Assembly: GCA_963798015.1 (NCBI GenBank)
Contig: CAWCSA010000015.1
Span: forward strand, 62,001 to 126,000
Source: Roseiarcus sp963798015
Lineage (GTDB): Bacteria; Pseudomonadota; Alphaproteobacteria; Rhizobiales; Beijerinckiaceae
Length of the DNA stretch: 64,000 bases
Reading direction: 5' to 3'
A model generated the notes under the pieces. That model was not told the DNA's origin and did not search any database. It saw only the letters and a list, made by a program, of their open reading frames with translations. A program made the position numbers and the translations under genes. Positions 1 to 8,939 of the stretch are shown piece by piece; the first letter of the stretch is position 1, and the number at the start of each line of letters is the position of its first letter.

Positions 1-735
1 TACCGGCGGATCACGGCCCTGCTGCGCCACGCGGGTTGGGCGGTGAACGCCAAGAGGGTGCAGCGGATCTGGCGACGGGAGGGGCTGAAAGTCCCGCAGA
101 AACAACCAAAACGCAGCCGGCTGTGGCTGAATGACGGCTCCTGCGTGCGCCTGCGCGCCGAGGGGCCGAACCACGTCTGGTCCTATGACTTCGTCGAGGA
201 TCGAACCCATGATGGAAGGAAGTTTCGCATGCTCTGCGTGATCGACGAGTTCACCCGCGAAGCCCTGGCGATCCGGGTCAAACGCCGGCTGAACTCCACC
301 GACGTGCTGGAGACCCTGGCGGATCTGATGATCCTGCGCGGGCCGCCAACCTATGTTCGGTCGGACAATGGGCCTGAGTTCATCGCCATCACGCTGCGAG
401 CCTGGATCGCCGCCGTTGGCTCCCAGACCGCCTACATCGAGCCCGGCAGCCCGTGGGAGAATGGCTACTGCGAGAGCTTCAACAGCAAGCTGCGAGACGA
501 ACTGCTCAACGGCGAGATATTCTTCAGCCTGGCCGAGGCCCAGGTGATGATCGAGGCCTGGCGGCGCCACTTCAACACCGTGCGCCCACACAGCTCGCTG
601 GGTTATCTGCCGCCTGCGCCGGAGACGACCATTCTTCCCGGCGGAGCCGCCGCGCCGTGGGCGACCGCGCCAGCTCACTCGGAAAGCGCGCGCTCGCCCA
701 CCCCAACCGTGGCGTCAGAAGACGCCATGCACTAA
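1..735 (+). CDS. IS3-family transposase OrfB, 5' end outside window
   Basis: This is the C-terminal part of an rve-type DDE transposase that catalyses cut/copy-out transposition of IS3-family elements. The frame is open from base 1, so the N-terminus lies outside the window; an internal GTG at 43 is not a credible start. Visible motifs are the HTH-21-like segment before residue 30, the first catalytic Asp in VWSYDFVEDR, the second in SDNGPEF and the Glu in ENGYCESFNSKLRDELL, followed by the usual RPHSSLGY tail. The last roughly 45 residues, rich in Ala and Pro, are a typical variable extension. Element ends and target are described in the mobile-element entry. OrfA is not present in the window. 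Confidence 0.93.
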   Translation, partial: YRRITALLRHAGWAVNAKRVQRIWRREGLKVPQKQPKRSRLWLNDGSCVRLRAEGPNHVWSYDFVEDRTHDGRKFRMLCVIDEFTREALAIRVKRRLNSTDVLETLADLMILRGPPTYVRSDNGPEFIAITLRAWIAAVGSQTAYIEPGSPWENGYCESFNSKLRDELLNGEIFFSLAEAQVMIEAWRRHFNTVRPHSSLGYLPPAPETTILPGGAAAPWATAPAHSESARSPTPTVASEDAMH

Positions 736-769
736 CATTGAAACTGGATCACCCCTCGGGGGCAGGCCA
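1..769 (+). mobile_element. IS3-family insertion sequence, right part
   Basis: The element enters from the left edge of the window and ends just after the orfB stop. Read on the minus strand, the end is TGGCCTGCCCCCGAGGGGTG, a TG-initiated, C-rich terminus typical of IS3 elements, so the right boundary is placed at 769 (terminal CA on the plus strand). The downstream reading frame of the next gene runs open into the element, which indicates that the IS interrupted a longer gene. The left end, the partner inverted repeat and the target duplication cannot be checked here. Confidence 0.75.
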
Positions 770-771
770 AA

Positions 772-1311
772 TGGAAGGCCGCGCCAACCGGTTTCAATGA
801 GAAGTATGGCTTAGCGTCCGGTATTCAGTTTTTCATTCCGCGCCACGTGAAGCGCCCGACTTCGCGGACACTGACCCTCGGGGCTGGTGACATTGCAAAG
901 CTCAGAACCTCGCGAGGGGAGAACCGCTCGCGCGCGATTGCACGCGCGCAACAAAACATTGAAAGCGCGGCGCAGCGCAATGCGCCGGTCAGCGAACGCC
1001 AACAGCGTGTAGCGAAGCTCCCCAAAGTTGCTCGCTTCGTTCCCGTCATTAGGCCAGACGGTTCTTTCGATAAAACTCGGATGACAGGTGCGGCGCTGGC
1101 GCAAGCGCGGGACCGCGCGGACGCGATGCGCCGCGCCAATCGTAACCCGCGCGCGCTTGAAAGTTACAATTCACACTACACCGACCCGAGCGCGATTGCT
1201 GGCCGCCCGTTCATTATTGATCGCGCCGAACTCACCAACGCGAAGCGCCTCATGACAAAGAGCGAACGCAAGAAGCTCGACAAGCTTTATGCGGAGATGT
1301 TCGTTGACTGA
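772..1311 (+). CDS. Basic protein of unknown function, 5' end cut by IS3
   Basis: The frame is open from the IS3 junction to the stop at 1309-1311 (about 179 codons). Its translation from the junction (KWKAAPTGFNEKYGLASGIQ...) looks like protein well before the first possible restart, GTG at 847. The product is strongly basic (many Arg and Lys, e.g. RTSRGENRSRAIARAQQ) with no recognised domain or membrane segment. The stop overlaps the start of the HNH-type gene (ATG at 1289), and that gene overlaps the polymerase gene, so the three form one translationally coupled unit. In protein-primed replicons a small basic terminal protein often precedes the polymerase; that role is speculation here because no terminal-protein motif is visible. 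Confidence 0.6.
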   Translation, partial: WKAAPTGFNEKYGLASGIQFFIPRHVKRPTSRTLTLGAGDIAKLRTSRGENRSRAIARAQQNIESAAQRNAPVSERQQRVAKLPKVARFVPVIRPDGSFDKTRMTGAALAQARDRADAMRRANRNPRALESYNSHYTDPSAIAGRPFIIDRAELTNAKRLMTKSERKKLDKLYAEMFVD

Positions 1312-1651
1312 GATTGCACAACTTTGGCCGCGTTGCGACTGCGGAGAAACGCGGCCGAGCGCACTGCAAATCAACCCGCGCGGCTACAAGGGAGCGCCCG
1401 TATTTTATGGGGTCGCTTGCGGCAACTGTGTTGCGTTCGACCGCAATTCGCATCCTGTAAGGCAGTGCTCCGAATGTAAGAAGCGCGCCCCAATCGAGAA
1501 AGATCATGTCTACGGACGCGCTGTTTCCGATGAGCTTCAAGACCTTTGCATCAATTGCCATCGGACCAAAAGTCGGCGCGACGCTGACACGCTCAAGTTT
1601 CGGCGCTTTCGCGAACGGTATGACGCGAGTTACAGAGGCTCACGCCAATGA
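1289..1651 (+). CDS. HNH-type zinc protein, putative endonuclease
   Basis: This 120-residue protein has two Cys clusters. An N-terminal zinc-ribbon-like pair (CDCG near residue 15 and CGNC near 45) is followed by an HNH module: CSECKK, then EKDHVYGRA with the general-base His, then LCINCHRTKS with the metal-binding CxxCH. In canonical HNH nucleases the segment before the last CxxC contains an Asn (often NLQ-LC); here the equivalent is DELQDLC, so the central Asn appears to be missing and activity is uncertain. The start (ATG 1289) overlaps the preceding gene by 23 bases. The stop overlaps the polymerase start as ATGA, which implies coupled expression. A role in replication or packaging of the same element is inferred from context. 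Confidence 0.72.
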   Translation: MRRCSLTEIAQLWPRCDCGETRPSALQINPRGYKGAPVFYGVACGNCVAFDRNSHPVRQCSECKKRAPIEKDHVYGRAVSDELQDLCINCHRTKSRRDADTLKFRRFRERYDASYRGSRQ

Positions 1652-4600
1652 TCCCCGCTCAACAAATCTTCCATCCGATCACGCAACGCGTGCGCGCGTT
1701 CACTTGGCCAGACGAAATAACGTCAATCGGAGCAATCCCTTTAGGGGATTATGTCCCCGCGCGCGCGCTGTCGGATGACGAACTTATGCAGCGCATGTCA
1801 TTCATTAGAGATGACGACAAGACGGCGCGTTCGTCAGCGCGATCGGCGCAACGCGAGTATCAGCGACGTGTTATTGAGCAACTCAAATCAAGACTTGGAA
1901 AGGAAGCGTGCGGCGCTTTCATCGGACGAAAGATTGTACTCGATACAGAGACGACGGATATTGACCGGGGACAACGCGTTCGCTTCGGCGTCGCTCAGCT
2001 ACATGGCATGACCTATCAGGAAATAATTTCCGCGCTGAATGATGGCGTGGCGTTGACGCATAGGGACCTCAACGAATTGAAGGCCGCTTATGCTTTCTAC
2101 AATCCGCGCGACTTAGAGAAGAGTGAAGACACATACGAACGCTCACTCGCCTTGTTGCAGACCATGTGCGCAGAGCGGGAGGACGCGACGGGCGTGCCGC
2201 ATATTCTGATTGAGAAAGACGACTTCGTTTCGTCGGTGCTGTTTGCGCCGTCCTACATCGTCAATCGCGAAGAACCGTATCCGTTGCAAATACCTTTTCC
2301 GACAACGATCATTGGTCACAACATCGCGTTCGACTTGGGCGCACTTCCGACGCACCACGCAACGCTGTCGAGAAAGAAAGGCCATTACGGCGCGTTCTCA
2401 TTGATCATGGGGACGAACGGCAAGCGATATGTCGCGGTTCCGGGAACTACGCGCGCGGAGAAAGACGCCTCGATCAAAAACGCTAAAGCGGAACTAATCG
2501 AGATTGAGAGGCAACTCGATAAGGTCGGAGGCCCTCCCGCTCGATACAATCGGCAGACGAAACGACGCCACCTTATGGGCGGACGGAGCCTCGGCGATTT
2601 TACGGAGGAACAGCGCGCGGCACGCGCTCAACTCCTAACTGCACGCCGTAGAGTTATAGCCAGCGTCTTAGGCTGCGATCCAGCCTTAGCCGCGAGATAC
2701 CTACCACGCGTCATCGTCAAAAAAGTTGGGCCGCAAAAAACTAAGTTCACCTACTCGGCGCGCGGCAATCGGTTGCTCGATACGTTTTACTTTATCGACA
2801 CGCTGCAATTGGCCAAGGCCCTGTTAGGGGCACAGACCCCGGCGAGCATGGACGCGCTCTGCAAACTTTGGGGTTTTTACCTGCCTAAGGAAAAGAGCGC
2901 AGACCACTTTAAACCCCTCACTCGACCCTATGTCGATTATGGGTTTAACGATGTTACGCGGACTTGGTTTATCTATGAGAAGTTGGAAGCGTTATATCTG
3001 CAGCATGGATTGAGCCACCGGGCCGACCGCATTTTAAGTGAGGCCGGATTGGGTAAAGCCTATTATGAGGCTTTAGGTATAAGCCCGTTCCTGTCCAAAA
3101 ATATCACAGATTGCAGCGACGCTGGACACACGCGCCAGATGCTTGAACTGTGCGGCATCTCTATGGAAAGCATGATCGGGGCGCGAACCGAATGTGGTTG
3201 GCGGCATGAGGTTGTCGAGGGGCAATCGGCCGATTTTAAGAGCCAATATCCGACGATAAACATCGTGCTGCGTTTGCAAGATTTGTTAATCTGCAATCGC
3301 ATTAAAACTGTGGACGGCGATGGCAGTGGCGAAGATGCGACGCTGCTTAGCGCCATCACGATTGAGGGTGATGAACCGACAGCCTTGTTGGGAACGGACC
3401 GCGAAGCTGTCCGGGCTCTTTGGCCGCGCCTCCGGGGGTACGCTCTAATCAACCCGTCAGGATGCGTGCTTCCGACGCGCACGGTCTTTGAAAGCGCTGA
3501 TGACGAAACCGAGAAAAGCGACAACTCAAATGTGAATGTCGGGCTGTGTGAGATTGTGAGCGGTCAAGCCGTATGGGCGACCTACCTCGACGTTCTCGCG
3601 TCCAAGTTCATCACGGGGGTCTTACCGACGATCTACAAGACGAAGAGGATTGAGCCTGACGAAGCCTTTGGAATGCAATCGGACCTCAAAGCCATTCGCA
3701 TCTTTGGTGATCCTGACTACGTCATCGACCTAACGAAAACGGGAGAAGATTTGTTTCGGTCGCTAATTGAAATGCGTTCTGCAGTCAAAGAGGAAATGAA
3801 GCGCTGTCAATATGTTTCAACTGAATACAAGCGATTGGACGCAATGCAATTGGCGCTCAAGTTGCTGGCGAACTCCACAAGCTACGGCGTTAAAGTTCAG
3901 TTCGATGTTGATGAAAGCCACGAAGAACGCCCGATGACTGTCTACCACGGCGACGATTGGCGCGAAGTCACTGCGCGCCATCGTAGCCGAGACCCCCTGA
4001 GTTATGCTCGTCAAATCTCAGGCGTGAAGGTTGAGAAACCGGGGACTTGGTTTGATCCTTCCGGTGCGCTCATTACCGCAGGCGGTCGATTGCTGTTGGC
4101 GATTGTTGAAGTCTTAGCGCGTGAGAAAGGGTTGAGCTTTGGAATGTGCGACACAGACAGCACATTCCTTTGTCGCCCCGAGGGAATGAGCCGCGAGGAT
4201 TTTCGCGCCGCCTTCCAGACTATCGCGGGCCTAACCGGGCGGTTGCAAACGATCAACCCTTACAAGCCCACGCTCGGTAAAGACGGAATAACAAAGGTCG
4301 ATCCCGTCTTTGCAATCGAGGACATCAACTTTCCGTTCGACAACGCAAACGGCAAATTCAAAGAACGTACCAAAGAGCCGATGAAGCCGCTGTACATTCT
4401 TTCGATTGCAGCCAAGCGATACGCTATGGCGAACATTGTTCGTAAGGACGGCGCGGATTACGATGACATCGAGCAAATCCGCACCGACGTCACCAAGGGT
4501 AAAATGCCTGTCGTGATCCTTCGTAAAGTGTCCGGCCACGGTCTTGGTTTCATCACAGCGCCTTCCTACAAGCCCTCCAACGATCAGCATAAGCAGTTCA

Positions 4601-6384
4601 TGAAGATTAAGTATGAGGGCAAGGTGTTGGATCGTCAGCCGCATCTCGCCGTCCCTTATGAGATCGACAGCGAAGGACGCGCAATTCCGTTATACGGCGC
4701 AATTTGCAAAGGGCGCGGGAACCCACGTTTGTTTCTCGATATGTGGAAGCACGCCTTTGAACAATTCATCGCGCACCATGACAAGCCCGGCACAGTCGTC
4801 TGTCGTAGGATTAACAAAGAGGTTGCAACATGGCGCGGGCTGGATCAACCGCAGTACATGCAGCGATCGTTGAACAATGCGCAGATGTGGCGCGTGTATG
4901 AGAACATTCCTAACCGGCGCGCCGAATGTTTCTTCAACATTCTGCCTGAGATGAGGCGTGTTGATGATGATGCTTTAGGCTTGGATTGGAACATAGACCG
5001 TCATCATGGCGTAAGCATGTATTGCTCCGGTGGCTCAGAGATTGACGTACACGCCAAGATCGAAGCTGACGACGTTTATTTTGTGAGTGATGGAATGTCG
5101 GCGCGTTCCATGTACGAGCTTCCAAGCGTCAATTCCCCGAAGAAGCGCGCTTACCGCCTAACGGAAGTTAGGGACGTGATAGGCGACTATTTTGGACATG
5201 ATGAGAGCAAGTCGCGCGGGTTGACGCGTGCTAACAAAGGAAAGATGTATCGGCATAAGATCGTCATCCAAGATCGTGAGTACGTCGGAAAGGAGACAAG
5301 TTTTCTGTTGGACCCCGACGCGCCGGAAGATGATGACATTCAAGTGAGCGACGCCGCGACAATTGCTTTCTTTCGACAAGGCATCAACCCGCGGATAAAG
5401 GAACTACTCGCGGACCCGTCGCTTGAGTTTCACGTTCAAGCTGGAATGACGAAGCCGGACTTCAATCGAATGCTTAGCGGCGTGCGCGACCATCGCGAGC
5501 GCGCGATCATGGGCTTCATTCGCAGCGCGACATCCTATGATGAAAAGGCAAATCATCTGACCATTGATCCCTCCGTAGTCCGACGACAACCGACCACTGA
5601 AATGAATGCAGAGAAGTTGGCGGAGTTATTGCGCGCCGCATACCATGAGGTGGTTGCCTACTACGGCGATTTTGACGAAGACGACGAAACCGTGTTGGCG
5701 GTTTCGATGCGATATGAAGATTTTACGGATATGCTCATTCCAAGGGCCGCGAACGAAGCGCCAATGACAATGCTGCATCGGCATTTCCTGTCTGTCGGAG
5801 TGATAGACACGATGATTAGAGACGGTTTCGTGCGTTGGTATGGTGTTGACGGCGCGGCGTTACAGCGGCAAGTGAACATCGCGTACATGGCGGATGTCGC
5901 TAAAGCCCTGCTCGGAGGCGATGAGAAAAAGCGTCGTTTAGAAGCCGCTCACGAACATCGCGACAATCAGCGCGCCGCATTGGGCCTGGAAGCCGAGTAC
6001 GCAAAGCGAAACGCGAAGATCGCGGCGAAACGCGAGCGAAATGCGAAGGCGACCGCTGAAATCTTAGCCCACATGGCGATGCGAGATATAGATGTCCAGA
6101 CAAAGCCCGAATGGCTTGTAACATTCTGGAAGTTCGTCGCGTTCGTATTAGTGGCGATAGTGTTATGTTGTGAGGAAATTGCGCAACCACTCAACCGAGC
6201 AATTTCATCGACCGCGCGCAATCCTACATACGGCAACGTCGAAAAGATTGTGAGTGCTGGAATACTTGGCGAACGTCGAAAGAGAAGCAATGCTTCCGCC
6301 GCGAAACGAATGCGCGCCATGCGGGCGCGGAAGCTACAGGTCCAACAAGCCAGCAACGAAGCTGACGCTCTTATCAACTTCTGA
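1648..6384 (+). CDS. Giant family B DNA polymerase with 3'-5' exonuclease and C-terminal membrane helix
   Basis: At 1578 residues this is far longer than bacterial Pol II or typical phage PolB. Exonuclease motifs are present: Exo I DTETTD (about residue 98), Exo II IGHNIAFDLG (about 221-230), Exo III YGFND (about 431-435). Polymerase motifs follow: A SADFKSQYPTI (about 527), B LALKLLANSTSYGV (about 734), C MCDTDST (about 832). The catalytic Asp residues of A and C and the Lys/Asn-Ser-x-Tyr-Gly of B are all there. The A-B spacing of about 200 residues leaves room for insertions such as the TPR loops of protein-primed enzymes, but I cannot confirm these. About 700 residues beyond motif C are unassigned and end with a charged, coiled-coil-like stretch (about 1425-1485) and a hydrophobic helix (FWKFVAFVLVAIVLCC, about 1492-1507). 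GC is visibly lower than the flanks, suggesting transfer from a virus or plasmid. Confidence 0.85.
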   Translation: MIPAQQIFHPITQRVRAFTWPDEITSIGAIPLGDYVPARALSDDELMQRMSFIRDDDKTARSSARSAQREYQRRVIEQLKSRLGKEACGAFIGRKIVLDTETTDIDRGQRVRFGVAQLHGMTYQEIISALNDGVALTHRDLNELKAAYAFYNPRDLEKSEDTYERSLALLQTMCAEREDATGVPHILIEKDDFVSSVLFAPSYIVNREEPYPLQIPFPTTIIGHNIAFDLGALPTHHATLSRKKGHYGAFSLIMGTNGKRYVAVPGTTRAEKDASIKNAKAELIEIERQLDKVGGPPARYNRQTKRRHLMGGRSLGDFTEEQRAARAQLLTARRRVIASVLGCDPALAARYLPRVIVKKVGPQKTKFTYSARGNRLLDTFYFIDTLQLAKALLGAQTPASMDALCKLWGFYLPKEKSADHFKPLTRPYVDYGFNDVTRTWFIYEKLEALYLQHGLSHRADRILSEAGLGKAYYEALGISPFLSKNITDCSDAGHTRQMLELCGISMESMIGARTECGWRHEVVEGQSADFKSQYPTINIVLRLQDLLICNRIKTVDGDGSGEDATLLSAITIEGDEPTALLGTDREAVRALWPRLRGYALINPSGCVLPTRTVFESADDETEKSDNSNVNVGLCEIVSGQAVWATYLDVLASKFITGVLPTIYKTKRIEPDEAFGMQSDLKAIRIFGDPDYVIDLTKTGEDLFRSLIEMRSAVKEEMKRCQYVSTEYKRLDAMQLALKLLANSTSYGVKVQFDVDESHEERPMTVYHGDDWREVTARHRSRDPLSYARQISGVKVEKPGTWFDPSGALITAGGRLLLAIVEVLAREKGLSFGMCDTDSTFLCRPEGMSREDFRAAFQTIAGLTGRLQTINPYKPTLGKDGITKVDPVFAIEDINFPFDNANGKFKERTKEPMKPLYILSIAAKRYAMANIVRKDGADYDDIEQIRTDVTKGKMPVVILRKVSGHGLGFITAPSYKPSNDQHKQFMKIKYEGKVLDRQPHLAVPYEIDSEGRAIPLYGAICKGRGNPRLFLDMWKHAFEQFIAHHDKPGTVVCRRINKEVATWRGLDQPQYMQRSLNNAQMWRVYENIPNRRAECFFNILPEMRRVDDDALGLDWNIDRHHGVSMYCSGGSEIDVHAKIEADDVYFVSDGMSARSMYELPSVNSPKKRAYRLTEVRDVIGDYFGHDESKSRGLTRANKGKMYRHKIVIQDREYVGKETSFLLDPDAPEDDDIQVSDAATIAFFRQGINPRIKELLADPSLEFHVQAGMTKPDFNRMLSGVRDHRERAIMGFIRSATSYDEKANHLTIDPSVVRRQPTTEMNAEKLAELLRAAYHEVVAYYGDFDEDDETVLAVSMRYEDFTDMLIPRAANEAPMTMLHRHFLSVGVIDTMIRDGFVRWYGVDGAALQRQVNIAYMADVAKALLGGDEKKRRLEAAHEHRDNQRAALGLEAEYAKRNAKIAAKRERNAKATAEILAHMAMRDIDVQTKPEWLVTFWKFVAFVLVAIVLCCEEIAQPLNRAISSTARNPTYGNVEKIVSAGILGERRKRSNASAAKRMRAMRARKLQVQQASNEADALINF

Positions 6385-6536
6385 TTGGCCGAGAGCCGTA
6401 GCGTCCACAAATGTTTTGTGCATGGGAGCGGTCGTCTTAATAACCCCCGTCCCGTTCTCGGTTAGGAAGTCTTTAGGCGAAAAAGGCATCGCGTCGATAA
6501 AGCCGAAAACGTTATTTTCCACATATGGGCGCAAAG
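6334..6536 (-). pseudogene. Possible 3' fragment of an unknown gene, cut by IS21
   Basis: On the minus strand an open frame enters from the IS21 left end and stops at 6334, overlapping the polymerase 3' end by about 50 bases in convergent orientation. Its translation (LRPYVENNVFGFIDAMPFSP..., ending FVAGLLDL) is protein-like, and an internal ATG precedes PFSPKDF. I do not recognise a family. The frame continues into istA only as antisense, so any real gene would be truncated by the insertion. A plus-strand frame through the same bases is also open, so coding on either strand is uncertain. Confidence 0.25.
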
Positions 6537-6648
6537 TGTAAGCGCCGGAGCAATAATCCCTCACTGAAGCGGCCGGATTTTCCGGTAGCGCCGGAGCAAA
6601 AGTCCGGCAGCAGATATCCCTTTGCATTGGGTGGGCAGAGGGTGGGGG

Positions 6649-8148
6649 ATGAAGGGCGTGGAGCTTTATGGGCGCGTTCGCTACGCGGTTCAGATCGAGG
6701 GGTTGAGCCATCGCGCGGCGGCGCGCCGGTTTGGCATCGACCCTCGCACGGTCGCCAAGATGATGAAGTTCACCGCGCCGCCGGGTTACGTACGCACAAA
6801 GCCGCCGGCCAGGCCGAAGCTTGATCCGCTCATCCCGGTGATCGACCGGGTTCTCTTCGACGACAAGTCGCGCCCGAGGAAACAGCAACATACGGCGAAG
6901 CGGATCTTCGAGCGTCTCCGGGACGAGTACGGATTCACGGGCGGCCTCACGATTGTGAAGGATTACGTCGCGGGCTGGCGTCAGCGGGCTCAAGAGATGT
7001 TTGTGCCGTTGGAGCATCCGCCGGGACATGCCCAGGTCGACTTTGGCGAAGCCATCGGCGTCATCGGCGGCGTGGAGCGCAAGATCCACTTCTTTGCTTT
7101 TGACCTGCCGCACTCGGACGCCTGCTTCGTGGTCGGCTATCCCGCCGAGACGACGGAAGCCTTCTGCGACGGCCACGTTCGGGCGTTCAGCTTCTTTGGC
7201 GGCGTTCCGCAGTCCATCCTTTATGACAACACCAAGATCGCCGTGGCTCGCATTCTTGGCGACGGGAAGCGGCAGCGGACGCGCGGCTTCGCCGAGCTGC
7301 AATCACACTACCTATTCCGGGATCGTTTTGGCCGGCCTGGCAAGGGCAACGACAAGGGTAAAGTCGAGGGGCTGGTCGGTTACGCGCGACGGAACTTCCT
7401 CGTTCCGCTTCCGGTCTTCGAGAGCTTCGAAGCGTTGAACGCCTATCTTGTCGAATGCTGCCGTCGTCGGATGGCGGACCGCTTGCGCGGCCATAACGAG
7501 ACGATCGCCCAGAGATTGGAGCGCGATCTTGCCGCGTTCCAGAGGCCCCTGCCGCCGCCCTACGACGCCTGCGAGAAGGTCGCGACACGAGTCTCTTCGC
7601 TGTCACTGGTTCGCTACCGGCTCAACGACTACTCGGTCCCGACGACGTACGGTCATCGCGACGTGCTTGTTCGCGGCTATGTCGATGACGTGGTGATCTC
7701 ATGCGGCGCGGAAGTGATTGCGCGTCATCCCCGTTCCTACGAGCGCCACGACTTCATATTCGATCCGCTGCACTATCTGGCGTTGATCGAACAGAAGATC
7801 AACGCGCTCGACCAGGCGGCGCCGCTGGCCGGCTGGCGGTTGCCGGAAGAGTTCATGACCCTCCGGCGTCTTCTGGAAGCCCGGATGGGCAAGCAGGGCA
7901 AGCGCGAGTTCGTGCAGGTTCTGCGGTTGATGGAAGTGTTCCCTCTCGACGACGTCGCCGCCGCGGCCCGCGACGCCATCGCGCGCGGAGCAATCGGCTT
8001 CGACGCCGTGAAGCACCTGATCCTGTGTCACATCGAACGGCGCCCGCCGCGCCTCGACATGACGGTCTATCCCTATCTGCCGCGGGCGCAGGTCACGATG
8101 ACGTCGGCTAGCACCTACATGAGCTTGCTGACGGGGGCGTCGTCATGA
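6649..8148 (+). CDS. istA: IS21 transposase IstA
   Basis: IstA is the DDE integrase of IS21 elements and works with the IstB ATPase to insert the transposon circle. The ATG at 6649 (MKGVELYGRVRYAV) is preferred over the upstream TTG at 6622 because it follows a G-rich ribosome site (GGGTGGGGG) and matches the usual IstA N-terminus. An HTH at about residues 10-45 (HRAAARRFGIDPRTVAKMM) is followed by the rve core, with Asp in HAQVDFGEA, Asp in ILYDNTKIA and Glu in GNDKGKVEGLVGYARR. At 499 residues the length is normal. The stop overlaps the istB start (ATGA), the standard coupling in this family. Confidence 0.93.
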   Translation: MKGVELYGRVRYAVQIEGLSHRAAARRFGIDPRTVAKMMKFTAPPGYVRTKPPARPKLDPLIPVIDRVLFDDKSRPRKQQHTAKRIFERLRDEYGFTGGLTIVKDYVAGWRQRAQEMFVPLEHPPGHAQVDFGEAIGVIGGVERKIHFFAFDLPHSDACFVVGYPAETTEAFCDGHVRAFSFFGGVPQSILYDNTKIAVARILGDGKRQRTRGFAELQSHYLFRDRFGRPGKGNDKGKVEGLVGYARRNFLVPLPVFESFEALNAYLVECCRRRMADRLRGHNETIAQRLERDLAAFQRPLPPPYDACEKVATRVSSLSLVRYRLNDYSVPTTYGHRDVLVRGYVDDVVISCGAEVIARHPRSYERHDFIFDPLHYLALIEQKINALDQAAPLAGWRLPEEFMTLRRLLEARMGKQGKREFVQVLRLMEVFPLDDVAAAARDAIARGAIGFDAVKHLILCHIERRPPRLDMTVYPYLPRAQVTMTSASTYMSLLTGASS

Positions 8149-8939
8149 CCGATACGCCGCAACTTCTGCTCGGTCATCACCTGAAGGCGCTCAAGCTGCC
8201 TACGTTCTTGCGCGAGTATGAGAAGCTTGCTCGGCAATGCGCCGCCGAGGGTCTCGACCATGTCCGCTTTCTCCTGCGCCTCGTCGAACTGGAGCTAATC
8301 GATCGAGAACGACGCATGGTGGAGCGTCGGATCAAGGAAGCGCGGTTCCCGGCGGTCAAGAGCCTCGACAGCTTCGACTTCGCGGCGATTCCTTCGCTAA
8401 ACAAAACCCTCGTCCTGGAACTCGCCCGTTCCGAGTACGCGACCCGTCGCGAAAACGTTATCGCAGTCGGCAACAGCGGAACCGGCAAGACGCACATCGC
8501 TCTCGGGATCGGTCTCGCCGCCTGCCAGAAAGGGCTATCGGTCGGGTTCTATACAGCCGCGGCTCTTGTTCATGAACTGCTGGAGGCTCGCGATGAGAAG
8601 CGGTTGCTTCGTCTGCAGCGGCAGGTCGCCGGATACAAGCTCCTGATCATCGACGAGCTTGGATATGTCCCTCTCTCCCAGACCGGGGCCGAGCTGCTGT
8701 TCGAAATATTCAGCCAGCGCTATGAGCGCGGTTCAACCATCGTCACATCGAACCTGCCATTCGACGAATGGACCAGCGTGTTCGGGTCCGAGCGTCTGAC
8801 CGGCGCGCTGCTCGATCGCCTCACTCATCACGTCCATATCCTGGAAATGAACGGCGACAGCTACAGGCTCAACCAGAGCAAGCGCCGCTCACGTCGCCAA
8901 AACGTCGACGAGCCCAAGGACGATCCGACCCCAACCTGA
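8145..8939 (+). CDS. istB: IS21 helper ATPase IstB
   Basis: This 264-residue AAA+ protein is related to DnaC and acts as the target-selecting helper of IstA. Walker A is GNSGTGKTH at about residues 109-117; Walker B is LLIIDELGYVPL about 55 residues later. The conserved FDEWTSVFGSERLTGALLDRL tail region is present. It begins inside the istA stop (ATGA overlap at 8145) and is followed by about 97 bases of right terminal sequence before the element ends at 9036. No frameshift or missing motif is seen, so the element looks functional. Confidence 0.93.
   Translation: MTDTPQLLLGHHLKALKLPTFLREYEKLARQCAAEGLDHVRFLLRLVELELIDRERRMVERRIKEARFPAVKSLDSFDFAAIPSLNKTLVLELARSEYATRRENVIAVGNSGTGKTHIALGIGLAACQKGLSVGFYTAAALVHELLEARDEKRLLRLQRQVAGYKLLIIDELGYVPLSQTGAELLFEIFSQRYERGSTIVTSNLPFDEWTSVFGSERLTGALLDRLTHHVHILEMNGDSYRLNQSKRRSRRQNVDEPKDDPTPT

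Noticed and set aside
1648..6384. Pipolin-type primer-independent PolB or casposon
   Set aside because: The protein is about twice the length of piPolB and has a large exonuclease region and long C-terminus; no integrase, Cas1 or pipolin att context is seen.
6541..7302. Minus-strand open frame through istA
   Set aside because: It is antisense to the IS21 transposase; only its final part outside the IS (6334-6536) could be genuine.
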